Shown piece after piece: positions 7,098-20,100 of a stretch of 64,000 nt of DNA (position 1 is its first letter; the number at the start of each line of letters is the position of its first letter). This stretch comes from Cytauxzoon felis. Lineage: Eukaryota > Apicomplexa > Aconoidasida > Piroplasmida > Theileriidae. The notes under the pieces were generated by a model. The model searched no databases. It was given only the letters and a program-made list of their open reading frames with translations, and was not told the origin of the DNA. The position numbers and the translations under genes are program-made. The stretch lies in the NCBI GenBank assembly GCA_020283715.1, contig JAIQCW010000063.1:1-64000 (forward strand). The letters run 5' to 3'.

Positions 7098-9945
7098 TCA
7101 TGGAGTGAATCTTGTACCACTAGTGGATAACCGTCTTGAAGATAAGTGATGATGTGTATCATGAAGCTCTAACATACGTTCACACTTTAACTTTGCATCT
7201 TCAACATTTATATCACCTGTCCTCATGGAATAAATCTCGTACCCCTAGTGCAAGAGTATGTCCTAAATGTCATGAATGACCCAAGAATTAAAAAAATTAC
7301 CCTAAGAATAGAATAATTAACACTCCCTTTATATGTCCAAGGCATAGATATGACACGTATTTCATTAGGCTCTAGATATTTTGAGAATAATCCTACAGAT
7401 TCTAAATACTATAGACTTATTAATACCAACATCAACATACTACAAACTTTTAGAAATCCAGATCCTATATCTTGTGTAATATCAGCCTTTAAAACAGTAA
7501 TAAGTTCAACTGCGGTAATTATTTTACTTTCCTTGCCAGCTGCTTCTAATTTCATTGTCTCAACACGAACAACTGATGTTGTAAGACCATACCTAATACA
7601 AATCGACTTTTGTATTGCTTTACTAGTAGCCATTAATAAGCTATAAGGATATGACATATCTTTAGTGATTGAACAATTTATATTATAACCCCAATAAAAA
7701 TGCTCTTCATCATTATCATCCCACTTGTAATAAAATCCAACATCATCTAAACCTAAGTACGTTCCATCCTCTAGAACAAGGTCTTCTTTATCATGGGGTA
7801 TTAATAAATGATTTTTATTTATAACATTACAAACGAAAAAGCCGAGCTCCCCTTGATTACATTTTACCTGTAATAGAATCAGATGGAGATGACATTTCTA
7901 TACAGTACCATATAATTGTTGCTGTTTGGATCTACAGATTTAACAATCGCTAGAGAATTTTGCCTCCTTGTTCCAATATAATGACCCAATTGCGTCATTC
8001 CATTTTGAATATTGTCCAACCCCCTCTTATATAACTCACTAATCTTAACAGGACCTACTTTAGGCAACATAACCGTCATCTGAATGTGATGTAAATATAA
8101 TCATTCCCTTCTACAAACCATTGGATCAATCTCATTACAACCGTAAATAATTACAGGCAATTTACCCCCAAAAATCTTGGAAAACATTTCACCTGAAGAA
8201 GTCATCATCATTATCAATGCAAACAAACACAAATTATAGTCAGTATGTGTACCAGACAAGAAAAAATGTACGTTCTTATCAGAAAGAACACCTCTAAGCT
8301 CAGAAAATTTCAAGTGAAGCTTCGGTATGTATATACTAGTTTTTGACTTCTTTCCTCGTTCTAATTGCGGTGAACTCTGGTTTCTTGATGAATTAATCGT
8401 CAGTTGCGATGAAAAACTTTCATTTAATGGTGATCTCAAAGTAGTCGAGTTAATATTATCATATTTCAAAATAGAAGTAGCATCTTGCTCACTAGTATGA
8501 TCAGGTTTTACAAGCTGTTCCATTATCAAATTTTTACCCTTGGCAAAAATGTATTTGGATATATTACTTGGTGATGATGTGTTTGTTCCTCCAGAACTAT
8601 TATTTCGAGACATCTGAACTTGATTATCATTGTCTGCAAATCCATCTAGATAAAAAGTTATGAATATAGAGGATAATAATTAACCTGTAGATTGGCTCTT
8701 TATATATGAATCATAGGAATTATTATCATTTGTAAACAATAAACACTCATTTGATACCTCTTCAAGAGTGAACAATGCTTCCAATTGACGTGGGTATAAA
8801 AAGTTGAGAATCTATATTTATAGTGCTGATGGTGATGGATACAAACCTTATAAGGCTTCCCCAGTTGCAAAAATACATTTTTTGCATGCTCATTAGCCTC
8901 CCATAAAATCTTCCAATAGGTTGACATGTATCTTTGTAAAAAATGTATATAGACATTGGGTCTATATAAACAATAGTAAAGAACAACAGAAGTAAGCCAA
9001 TCATATGTTGGATTGGTTATAAAAACTACAAGAATATCTCCTTCATCCCACTAAAAATATTTATATCATGACAGTCATCACTCAAACCATCTTTAAGGAT
9101 TCAAGTAATTTAAAGTGGTAATATAATTCACCAAATGTTATAATTTTTGCAAAAGGTTTCTTATTAACCTTTCCTTCAGTAAATGATATCTATAATTATT
9201 ATTGACAGTCATATAAAACGAACCATAAAAACATCATCGTCTTTAATTCGACTGACATTATTGGTTTGATCATTGAGCATCGACTGTATCCTAGAATCAG
9301 ATCTCTCTTTACCTATATTAAATGAGTTAGAATATGAAATTGATAAATACCCAATGAATCAACAAGAGACAAGTAATTGCAGAGTGAAAGACTTTTATTA
9401 TATATTGATTGAGTATAAATATCAGAGATTTTAATGTATTTAACACCTGGTAACATCCATTCGGAATCAAGTTCATCATCAAGTATAACCAAATTACATT
9501 TCGTTATCTTTAACTTGTATACCAAATTTTCGTCACTAAATGTGCTGGAAGGTTTAAAATACAAACAATACCCGTCTAAATGCCAATTACTGTGGAAAAT
9601 AGTGTATCCATATATTAATGAAGCTGCGATAATATAAAAGTCGTGAATTTTGGAATGTTTAAGATGCGCACAGATGACGATTTCTAAATATAAATTATTA
9701 TTATAGATGATATATGTTTTAATCATACTTTCATGATGTTGATTTTGAAATATATTCTGTATTCTACGATACAACGCGGAAGCTCCGTATAGTATACTCA
9801 ACCTACTGAGTTTAATCTGATCGATACGATGTTTCTATACTTGTAAATTATTAGGGTATTATGAACTAACATTGGTAGCTTGATAATATTTGATGTAATC
9901 ATCTTGGAGATTATGAAAATGAAAAAACATCCGTTCCCCTGTCAT
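7098..9945 (-). CDS. Multi-exon protein, possibly DIP2-like (AMP-binding fold, ANL superfamily)
   Basis: About ten small introns join exons from MTGERMFFHFH (9945) to a stop near 7098, giving roughly 820 residues. Exon junctions at 9857, 9345, 9205, 9080, 8860, 8690, 8095, 7890 and 7385 keep one frame through coherent sequence. Segments ISFTEGKVNKK, GDILVVFITNP, HFFLSGTHTDYNL and a late VISMPWTYKGS recall the second adenylation-like domain of DIP2/FAAL-type proteins. I see no intact ATP-binding signature of a working acyl-adenylating enzyme. A Ser/Asn-rich insert lies around 8350-8620. The last exon is uncertain: the stop could instead be near 7223 or 7245, and a short duplicated segment lies just beyond. 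Function assignment is tentative; that it is one expressed gene is more secure. Confidence 0.45.
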
Positions 9946-10135
9946 ATTGATCGATATATCAATGTTAATTATATATATTATATGATAGTAAACAATTTTA
10001 GTTTATACGGTCCCATTATAACAAATTTAAATTCATGAACCATTATAGAGTATCGCGTAAAAACAACGCGGTCTAACTATATTTATAAACAATAGTAAAT
10101 TTATGTTACAAAATTTGTTTGATTATTTATGAAGA

Positions 10136-10867
10136 TTATGAATGGTTTAACTTGGTTGATTCATTGTAAATGTGCCTGCTATTCATCATTGAACGTTGTC
10201 TGTATTTTTTAGTATTCTTTAAAATGGCCTTATTTGAACTATTAATAGGCCTTACAGATTCTTCAATGAATTTTAATTGTGATTTAAGCACTTCAAGATT
10301 ACCCAAAGCTTTTCCATGTTTGTCTTCAGATTTGTGCATTTCAATTATCTTCTTGGCCTCTGTTTTAAAGAGAAAACGCTTCCTCCAAAGTTCTTTACGT
10401 AGTTCTCGTTTTCTTTTACCTCTAGATTGCACTTTTTTAACTGTTTTCATCACATTATTTTCATTATTCTGTTTATTAACGGCACTAGTATTAACGTTGG
10501 GATCCGATTCACTATAACGCGTCATACTTAGCATATTAGACGATGCCAAAGGTTTATCTAATACCTTTTTTCTAGCACTATTTTTAATTAACGACTTTCG
10601 ACCTTCATTTTGCTTGGTCTTTGATATTCCACCTGATCTATTTTTTATTACCTTGTATTTTGGCTTATACTGGCCTGAAATGTTGGAACTAATTAATTCC
10701 TTTGAATTGTCTTCATCTATATTCAAATGTGTAAAATCAATTGTAGGTTGCGATTTTCCCTTTGAAACAAGTGATTCAATGGGAGTAGTAGAAACAGCTA
10801 CGCTCCTCTCATCTGTAGAAGAGTTTTTACTGACAATTTTTTTTATTATTCTACTTAATTTAACCAT
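10136..10867 (-). CDS. Small basic protein, possibly a ribosome-biogenesis factor (SLX9-like)
   Basis: A 243-residue single-exon protein with many Lys, Arg and Ser. It has a basic stretch RGKRKRELRKELWRKR near residue 150 that resembles a nuclear/nucleolar localisation signal, and a predicted helix-rich C-terminal third. The layout (disordered N-terminus, basic helix, short conserved tail rich in K, S and N) is like SLX9/FAM207-type 40S biogenesis proteins, but no diagnostic motif is secure. It lies between the DIP2-like gene and DHFR-TS on the same strand. Real gene: likely. Identity: low certainty. Confidence 0.5.
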   Translation of the reverse strand: MVKLSRIIKKIVSKNSSTDERSVAVSTTPIESLVSKGKSQPTIDFTHLNIDEDNSKELISSNISGQYKPKYKVIKNRSGGISKTKQNEGRKSLIKNSARKKVLDKPLASSNMLSMTRYSESDPNVNTSAVNKQNNENNVMKTVKKVQSRGKRKRELRKELWRKRFLFKTEAKKIIEMHKSEDKHGKALGNLEVLKSQLKFIEESVRPINSSNKAILKNTKKYRQRSMMNSRHIYNESTKLNHS

Positions 10868-10954
10868 TTATTAAATTAATTAAAGTGCTATTTAATTAAT
10901 AATTATTATCATAGGCACCACATGAATAATCTCGTACTATAAAAAGTATTATAT

Positions 10955-12801
<1,847 letters not shown>

Positions 12802-12976
12802 TTCTAGGAGAGATACAAATTGATTACAAAATTATTTTTCAAATGTATAACACTATCTTAAAATTAAATCAACATAGCTTTACACATTATGTGGTGATAT
12901 GCACATCTAGATATGCTATGTAAATTTATGGTTAGTTATAAATTTCAGTTTTAAAGTCTTCAAATACACTCGTTAA

Positions 12977-13332
12977 TTACCTCCTTGTAATACCTGTTTC
13001 AATATATTCTTCTTTGTCTTTATTGTACTGCGCTATTGCCTTGGCAACTCGTTCCTTTTCCAACGCTTCTTTCCTATGGGTTCCCTTTTTTACATATAAT
13101 CAAAATACCTTTTGTTATAGATGAAAGAACCAATAAAATAAAATGTGAATAATATTAGAGTTCCTATTAAACTCGCTTGTGTATTAACAGTCGAGATATG
13201 ATTCTTAACGGTATGCATATTCTTCCCCGAAACATTGGATTCCATACTATTAGCATGTAATTTTTTTGCAGCCTTCCTCCGTAAAAAGTTATTTTCTGAT
13301 TTAACACTTGTATTATAGTTTGTATTGCTCAT
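12977..13332 (-). CDS. Small single-pass membrane protein
   Basis: Two exons (MSNTNYN... at 13332; intron about 35 nt near 13075-13110) give about 106 residues. A basic, polar N-terminus of ~50 residues is followed by one hydrophobic helix (SLIGTLILFTFYFIGSFIY). A charged C-terminal tail then reads KRKEALEKERVAKAIAQYNKDKEEY. The layout fits a small tail-proximal membrane protein of the ER or mitochondria. I do not recognise the family. The intron keeps the charged tail in frame; without it the protein would stop a few residues after the helix. Confidence 0.5.
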
Positions 13333-13540
13333 ATGATACGAAGGCGTAGAATAAATCCATGTCTAATGATGGTATAATATTTGATATCCCATTAAATCTG
13401 GGTAGACTAACCTCACGTATTGGAAATGCACTCAAATTGTGTACGTATTTATTAGTATTGTGAAATAATCTATTCTTACAGAGGATAACATTATTAGACA
13501 CATAATAGATGCAAGCGATGTGCAAAATTTGGAGTATCAT
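13313..13540 (-). CDS. Possible small protein, unknown
   Basis: A 75-residue frame begins with a hydrophobic stretch (MILQILHIACIYYV) and continues into a mixed segment with FPIREVSLPRF and DLFYAFVSYEQYKL. The N-terminus could be a signal or mitochondrial leader. It overlaps the start of the downstream small membrane protein by 20 bp in another frame, which is unusual here. It may be a real small mitochondrial subunit, or chance. Confidence 0.3.
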   Translation of the reverse strand: MILQILHIACIYYVSNNVILCKNRLFHNTNKYVHNLSAFPIREVSLPRFNGISNIIPSLDMDLFYAFVSYEQYKL

Positions 13541-13914
13541 GATAAGATCGAAGCTATGTAATGAAACTCATAATTAATAAACTATGATAAGGCATGAAAA
13601 ATAAAAATACATGTGTCTGTTGTAATTATCATTATTAAATTGCAGAATCCCGGCCAATGTATATGTATGACCCCAGGCACTATTAAGACATTCAAGTATA
13701 ACCAAGGCATTGAATTTTTCCATAGATTGCCTTATTACAAATAAATATATACGTCATCAAATAATAATCACAATACACATTAGAAAACTTTAACCAATAT
13801 GACCATTTATTACCGCTAATTTGCACATCCATGGAATTTATTATCATTTTGCCATACACATTTCAACTATATCTTAATTGATATAACATATCATACGCAT
13901 ATTATTATATAAAT
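13541..13914. other. Divergent intergenic region
   Basis: AT-rich spacer of 374 bp between a minus-strand and a plus-strand gene, so it should hold promoters for both. No coding or RNA signal recognised. Confidence 0.5.
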
Positions 13915-16890
13915 ATGGAGATGAAACTAAAAGACATTGAGCAACACCTTCATTCAGATTCGTCCATCAATGCATTACAAACGTTGGTTAAATTGAAGAC
14001 TGATGCATTAAACGCTCTATCTTATGAGCTTGAATATGCTAAATTTGAGTATAACATTATAAACTTCTTTAATTTCAACGACTCATCCTCAGGTAAATAC
14101 TTTATTTGCTATAATATATTTTCCACTAGCACGGATATCAGCCAACGATGCAGTCAAGTCGCAATCTAATTGTCCATCGGATAGTCACAGTGATATATTT
14201 GCCATTAGACAATCAAATGTATTCAATAACCTGTTAACTTATGGAACAAACGAATATACTGCGGTGGAACATTCCTGGAAACATGATTTAAATGAGTCTA
14301 TAAAAATAATTAGAGACTCGTTGCATAAAAATAGCGATAAATACATTTCAGAAAACGACATAGATAATATATATGATCATATTTCTAGAATACAGAATGC
14401 CTATTTTCAATGTGTGGAAAACAGAGAGAAAAATCATAAGCTGTGGCTGAGATTAAAAATGTATACGGGTTCCAGGATAAGTATGCTAAATGAGTTTCCT
14501 GTGGTTGTGGATGGTACTATAAAAAACTTTGGTACTGGGAATCGTGTAGATTCTACTATCCACAAGAGTTCAGACAATAAATCACGCATGTGTGGTACAT
14601 TTTGTTTCATCAAATATATATTATTACTCATAGAAACAGATATAAAGGGTGAAGAAAGACATTTGAATACAATCGTAGGCAGTACTTCAAACTCAGCTTC
14701 TGTTGTTAATGAATATAAAACTGTCGATAACAACGTGCCTAGTCCTACAAATTTGTCGCCCTGTACTAGAGGTGCTCACTTGATCTCCAAAGATTCAAAC
14801 TTATCAAAATTATTTATGCTGATTAATTCTACAGATGAATTTAAGTTAGCTGCCAAAACCATATTTCAGGTTGGTTATTTTTAAGGTCCCTCATTACTAT
14901 TTAGAAATACTCCAACAACCTCATGCCGTACAATGTTTTTATTAACGTCGTGGAATTCTTATATAAATCAGTAAATTTACCCCATTATAAAGGTATTTCT
15001 TCATACAATTTAATATAAAAAATTTAGAAATTCCCGTTGAAAAGATTTTAAAGGCTTATCGTATTTCTAGGGATTTTCATATTGATCTAAGGACATTTAC
15101 TCTTATGGTATTATATTCTTTCAAGTTATCTATTAGTTTTTAGTATTGGGAAGTACTCCATATGCTTAAATCTACTTTGGAGCTGATTAATAATCTCATT
15201 ATTGATATAATCATTGACGATAGATTTTTAAATTACTATCACGATGAATCATTTGTTAATATACAAGGTAAATATAATTAACATTTAATCCATTAGTTTT
15301 TTTAGAGCGCTTTAATTTTGTAAAAAAGATGTCAGCTGGAAGGTCATGCACCAAATATTTGGTACAAGAGTTATATACTGGACAATATAGAGTCGTTGAG
15401 TTCATATGTAAAACGATTGGAATGCCTAAATTTAATGAGATTTCATCTGAAGTTGAAAATTTAGTAAGATTGGATCATCATAATCTAGTGAAATATATTG
15501 ATGTAATGCACGATTATAACACAGTTTATTTAGTTTCAGAGTAGGTTTATCCATATATATTATTTTAAATTATATTAGGTATTGTAATGGTTTATCCTTA
15601 TTAAATCGACTGAATCAAATTGCAATATCGGGATTAGATTATACTCTTAAATTTGTCCATACATTGTTCACACAAATTATAGAGGCATTAGTTTATTTAA
15701 ACTGTAACGATATGGCTCATATGTCTGTATTATATATTAAATGTATTGATTATTTAGGTGTTTAACTATGGATAACATAATTCTTATGGACACTAGCGAT
15801 TCCCCTCAAATTAAATTAAGAGACTATTGTACTTTATATAATTATCAAATTAATGACCATTTAGGTATTAATCGTATTTTAAATAAAGATTATAAGAGGT
15901 CTTTCTTTGACAGTTTGTTTCTATCACCGGAATCTATTAATGGAAGATCATGTAAAAGGGGTGATATATGGTCGGCGGGGGTAATACTATATTTTATGCT
16001 TACAGGTATTAATGAAAATATCAAGTTACCAAAATTATAGGTCAAATGCCCCATGAAAATACAAAATCGCCGGATTTTAAAAGGAATGTAAAAGTTACAT
16101 TGTCAGACTCGGGAGTTTTCGAATGTGATGACAATATTAAGGATCTGATTTATAGATTACTATCGCTTGAAATAAACAACAGACCAACTGCATTCGATGT
16201 AGTTAAACATCCTTGGTATATATCAACGCCTAGACAAAATATATCCGGTAATTCCCAATGCATGGTACAAGGATTAATGGTATGTCTTATATGGTAGATG
16301 AATAAAATATAGAATTTAATGGAACTAAAAAATATTGAACATAAAGTTGTTAAAATTTTCGAGTCTCAGAGCACATTCTCTGTTAGAAGCATTAAAAAAA
16401 TTACAGATACAATAAAATTGGCAACGGATACTTGCGATATTGACGCTGAAGATCTTGATAGGATCTTAGTATTGGAAAATGTATCGACTAATTTAGCAAA
16501 TGATATTATAAAAATTTTATCCATTCAAAGCAATAACATTTGCTCGGTTAAATGTTAGTTGAGTTAACAACAAACTACATAAATTAGGCCTTAAAAATGC
16601 TTGTAAAATATGGATGATTGGGGAGATAAATTTATTGTGGTCTAAATTCAACAAAAATTGCATGGTATACCATTTAATTACTACAACCAATTTTTTCTAG
16701 GAAGGAGATTGGAGTATGGATACGTCTGATTTTATTACCATGTTTTCCGAGTCCAAGTCACTTTTGGTAACCAAGGACAAAATTGACATTGTATGTAACA
16801 CTATATCTATAGACAACAAGGTAAAAATTTAAATAGTATTTTATAATCGTTTAGATTTATTGGAATCGGTTTGTTCAATTGTTTTATTAG
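13915..16890 (+). CDS. CDPK-like pseudokinase with long N-terminal extension
   Basis: About twelve introns of 33-41 nt join into one frame of roughly 840 residues. The N-terminal ~420 residues are helical and of no known family. A kinase-like domain follows (about 15300-16240). The Gly-loop is degenerate (SAGRSCTKY) and the VAIK lysine position reads glutamate (RVVEFI). The alpha-C Glu region and hinge are recognisable (LDHHNLVKYIDV, YLVSEYC). The catalytic loop reads HMCLTMDNIIL in place of HRDLKPEN, losing the catalytic Asp and Lys. The DFG site reads RDYC, while SPE and GDIWSAGV are kept. After HPWY comes a tail with degenerate EF-hand-like helices ending IYWNRFVQLFY, as in CDPKs. It is therefore probably a catalytically dead CDPK relative acting as a scaffold or regulator. 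One continuous gene is my reading; a two-gene split near 15300 is the alternative. Confidence 0.6.
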
Positions 16891-17118
16891 GTATAGATGT
16901 CATTATCATCTCCCCTACGCAAATTACTTGTGATACTCTAGTAACTTCACTTAATTTTTTTCTTGTAAATATATAATATAAAATATTAATACACATTATT
17001 TATATCTATTATGTTAGTAATTTGGGGGAAATCTTTGGTAATTTCGTATTTTTGCCGCCATTATTATTTCCTCATTATTTTTGATGGATGAGTTAGGCTT
17101 TAAGATGTATTCAGAATT

Positions 17119-20100
17119 ATGAATACGTTTAAAAATATTAGAAATAATAATTCGGGTCCAGGATCGTCAGAATGTTCCCATGATCCACCGGACTTAGTTC
17201 TAGGCTCACAAGAAATGGACGTTAGTCCAAAATACAGAGATATAGAAGTGTCTGATCCATATAATTATGGAGGTGATCGAGTTAAAACTATGGATAGACA
17301 GACTATATATAGTGAGTCTGATCATATTTCTAATAAGCCACACTTTTCAATGGATGAATATTTATCTCAAGGAATTGGAATCAACATGGACTCAGATGAT
17401 ATGGATTGTAAGACAAAGGATTCTGTTATTGAAGTAACCCAGGGGTCTATTGGAAATAATGGCAATATGCCGAAGTTGTTGTCTGAAGAGTACGCATATA
17501 ATCGCAACAAGAGTCACTCGGATTCATTTAATTGGTCTGCACGGAGTGAAGAGCACGATGTTATAAGAAATAGAAATCCTGATGACATTCTTTCTAGGGG
17601 AAACTCAACAGATTGGGATTCTTTTAAATTACAAGTTTCAGATGGATCTATTCCAAATGCACAACCCATTCACCCCGTTCACCCAGAACAGATGAATTCA
17701 TTGCCATTGTGTGATGATTTAGATAATGACGCTCACAACTCGATATCAAACGATAGACTTGGTCAAGGTAACCATTTAAATCGGCATAAATGCGCTGGAG
17801 CGCTACCTTTTTTGGGCAATGATCAATCGAATGTTATTAAAGAACTAAATTCATACAATGACCGTTTAGAATCTCAACTTATGGATGAAATGATCGAACT
17901 AGTCAAGAATACCATTAATTTTCGTCAATATATGTACAAGTTGTTATCTATGCACAAGGTTAACAAAGGGAATGGTAAAATTGACACCGAGGTACTAAGA
18001 GGTAATACACAGACAGTTGTAAATTTGATAACATCTACACTTAAAAGATGTATAACAGACGTAAACAATCAACTAATCGCATTAAATTATATGAAATGCC
18101 TATTAAATCCTAATTTAAAAGGTTTTTTAACCTTTACATCTAATGGTGAAGATCTGGGTCTAGATGTTATGGAGAAAAAAAGGGGCAGGAAACATATCAA
18201 ATCTGAATCCAGTACAACTCAAACGCCAATGTCCAACTATAAAGAATCTATAGAAGATACTACACCTACTTATAGTGCAAATAGGGGTTATTTAATATCA
18301 GATCCTTGTAACACTCTTTTTAGTTCGCTAAAGTGTTTGGAGGGCCAATGTTCTACCACAAAAGAAATGTTTGAAAGCAGCACATTGACAGAATGCAGCT
18401 CAACAAATGGATGTTATCTGTGGCCAAATATTATTAAAGAGGACAATGCAGAGGATGAAACTAAGCTCACGAAAATCGGATGTTGGACATACGATTGTAA
18501 TTTTATATATGAAATAGTTCATCAGAATAAAAGACATCAATTCGATTCTATGCTTGATTTCATTAATGATCTCTGTAAAGTGGCTGTGGCTGAGATAAGG
18601 GTACCTAAGCCAGACTGGAATGAATATTGTGAATTTAACTGTTTAAATGGTTATTGCTGTTCCAAATGTTGTATATGTAAAACACCTACAACGGCATCAA
18701 AATCATCCAGAAAGTATAACGCATATTCAGACAACGATGATTATTATTCGAAATTTGATATGGAAATGTCTTTGGGGAGGTTGGAGTTGCATAAGAATAT
18801 TCTGGGAGCATGTTGTTGTTTTTGTACCTGTAACACTGATAATCTTTCAGTTATTGAGCGCATAATTTCTGATTATTCTCCATATGGTATCACTAATGAT
18901 GCCATTTCATGGTATGACGTTGATTCCAATAATGAAAGTGATGATACAAATAGACACATAATTCAGGAGCGATTTATAATTAGAGTTAGAACAGACTCAT
19001 TGCCAAAGACACTTAAATCCCGGTTACCATTTACATGTAGACTTAATATTAGGGTTGATAATTCTGACCTAAAAAATTTTGACCCTAATGAAGTTCTGGA
19101 TTCTAATCTTAGGACACCATCAAGTAATGGCTCAGATATGGATGTTATTTTAAATTCCACCAACTCTCAAGTCTCTACGATATTGGAAAACATAGATCAT
19201 AGCTCATGTGACTCTAACATGGAAACGGAGAGTGTAAATTTAGATGATGTATCGCAATCTCAAATACCAAATATTAAAGATAAATTATTAGTAAGGGATT
19301 TCAAGCATCTTGATGATTTCACCTTTTGGGATGCCCTAGATATTTTAAAAAGTGAACAAAATATGTTGCATTCAACCTTGTCCAATTCTAAAATTTCTGA
19401 TTTATGTTTTGATCCATTGGAAATAGACATATCTAATATTGATGTGGAAACGTTGGAGATACGTAGTGATTCATTGATTGTGGATTCGAAACGTGACAAT
19501 TATATAGAAATAGCTCTTTATCTGCCATATGTTCCTGGAAATATTTTGCCGTGGGAATTTGAGAATATTAATGTATACGACCTTCTACTTTATAAGCGTA
19601 GTATATTTAAGGATAAAACCCCTACGGAAGAACGTGAGGTACTTGAAGACGGGAGAAACATCACTATTCCTGATACTCTCATTAAAAATTATATAATCGT
19701 TACGTCAAGATTTAAATATATCTTCGAGTTCATGAAATTGTGGATATTAATGAGAAATGATGTATTATATAATGAAAGGATGATGTTTAAATCATATAAA
19801 AAGCGTTGGCATAAATATATTAGGTCATTTAAAAAATCTGAAGATTTAGATATATTTTATTGGGGTATATTACCTGTTATAGCAATGGATAATCCTAATA
19901 TGTTTGTACCATTACCAGCTGGATTTAAGCAGAATGATATAAATTATCCTTATATAATAAATGATGTTTTATCTCCTCATGAATGTAAGGGTTTTGGTAT
20001 CGCTGATCTATATCCAAAGAAGGAATCATTTAGTCAACTTAAACTTATTTCAAGTAGGTGTAGTTCATCTGATAAAAATAGTGGTAACTTGAGTAATCGT

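Noticed and set aside
6636..7149. Two short plus-strand open frames after RecQ
   Set aside because: The opposite strand assembles into the IMP2-like peptidase with family motifs; the plus frames are shadows.
7110..7250. Decayed copies of the SMC5/RecQ repeat near gtaccactagtgg
   Set aside because: Similarity to ccacgcctagtgga is too short and could be chance; the duplication there is better seen as local.
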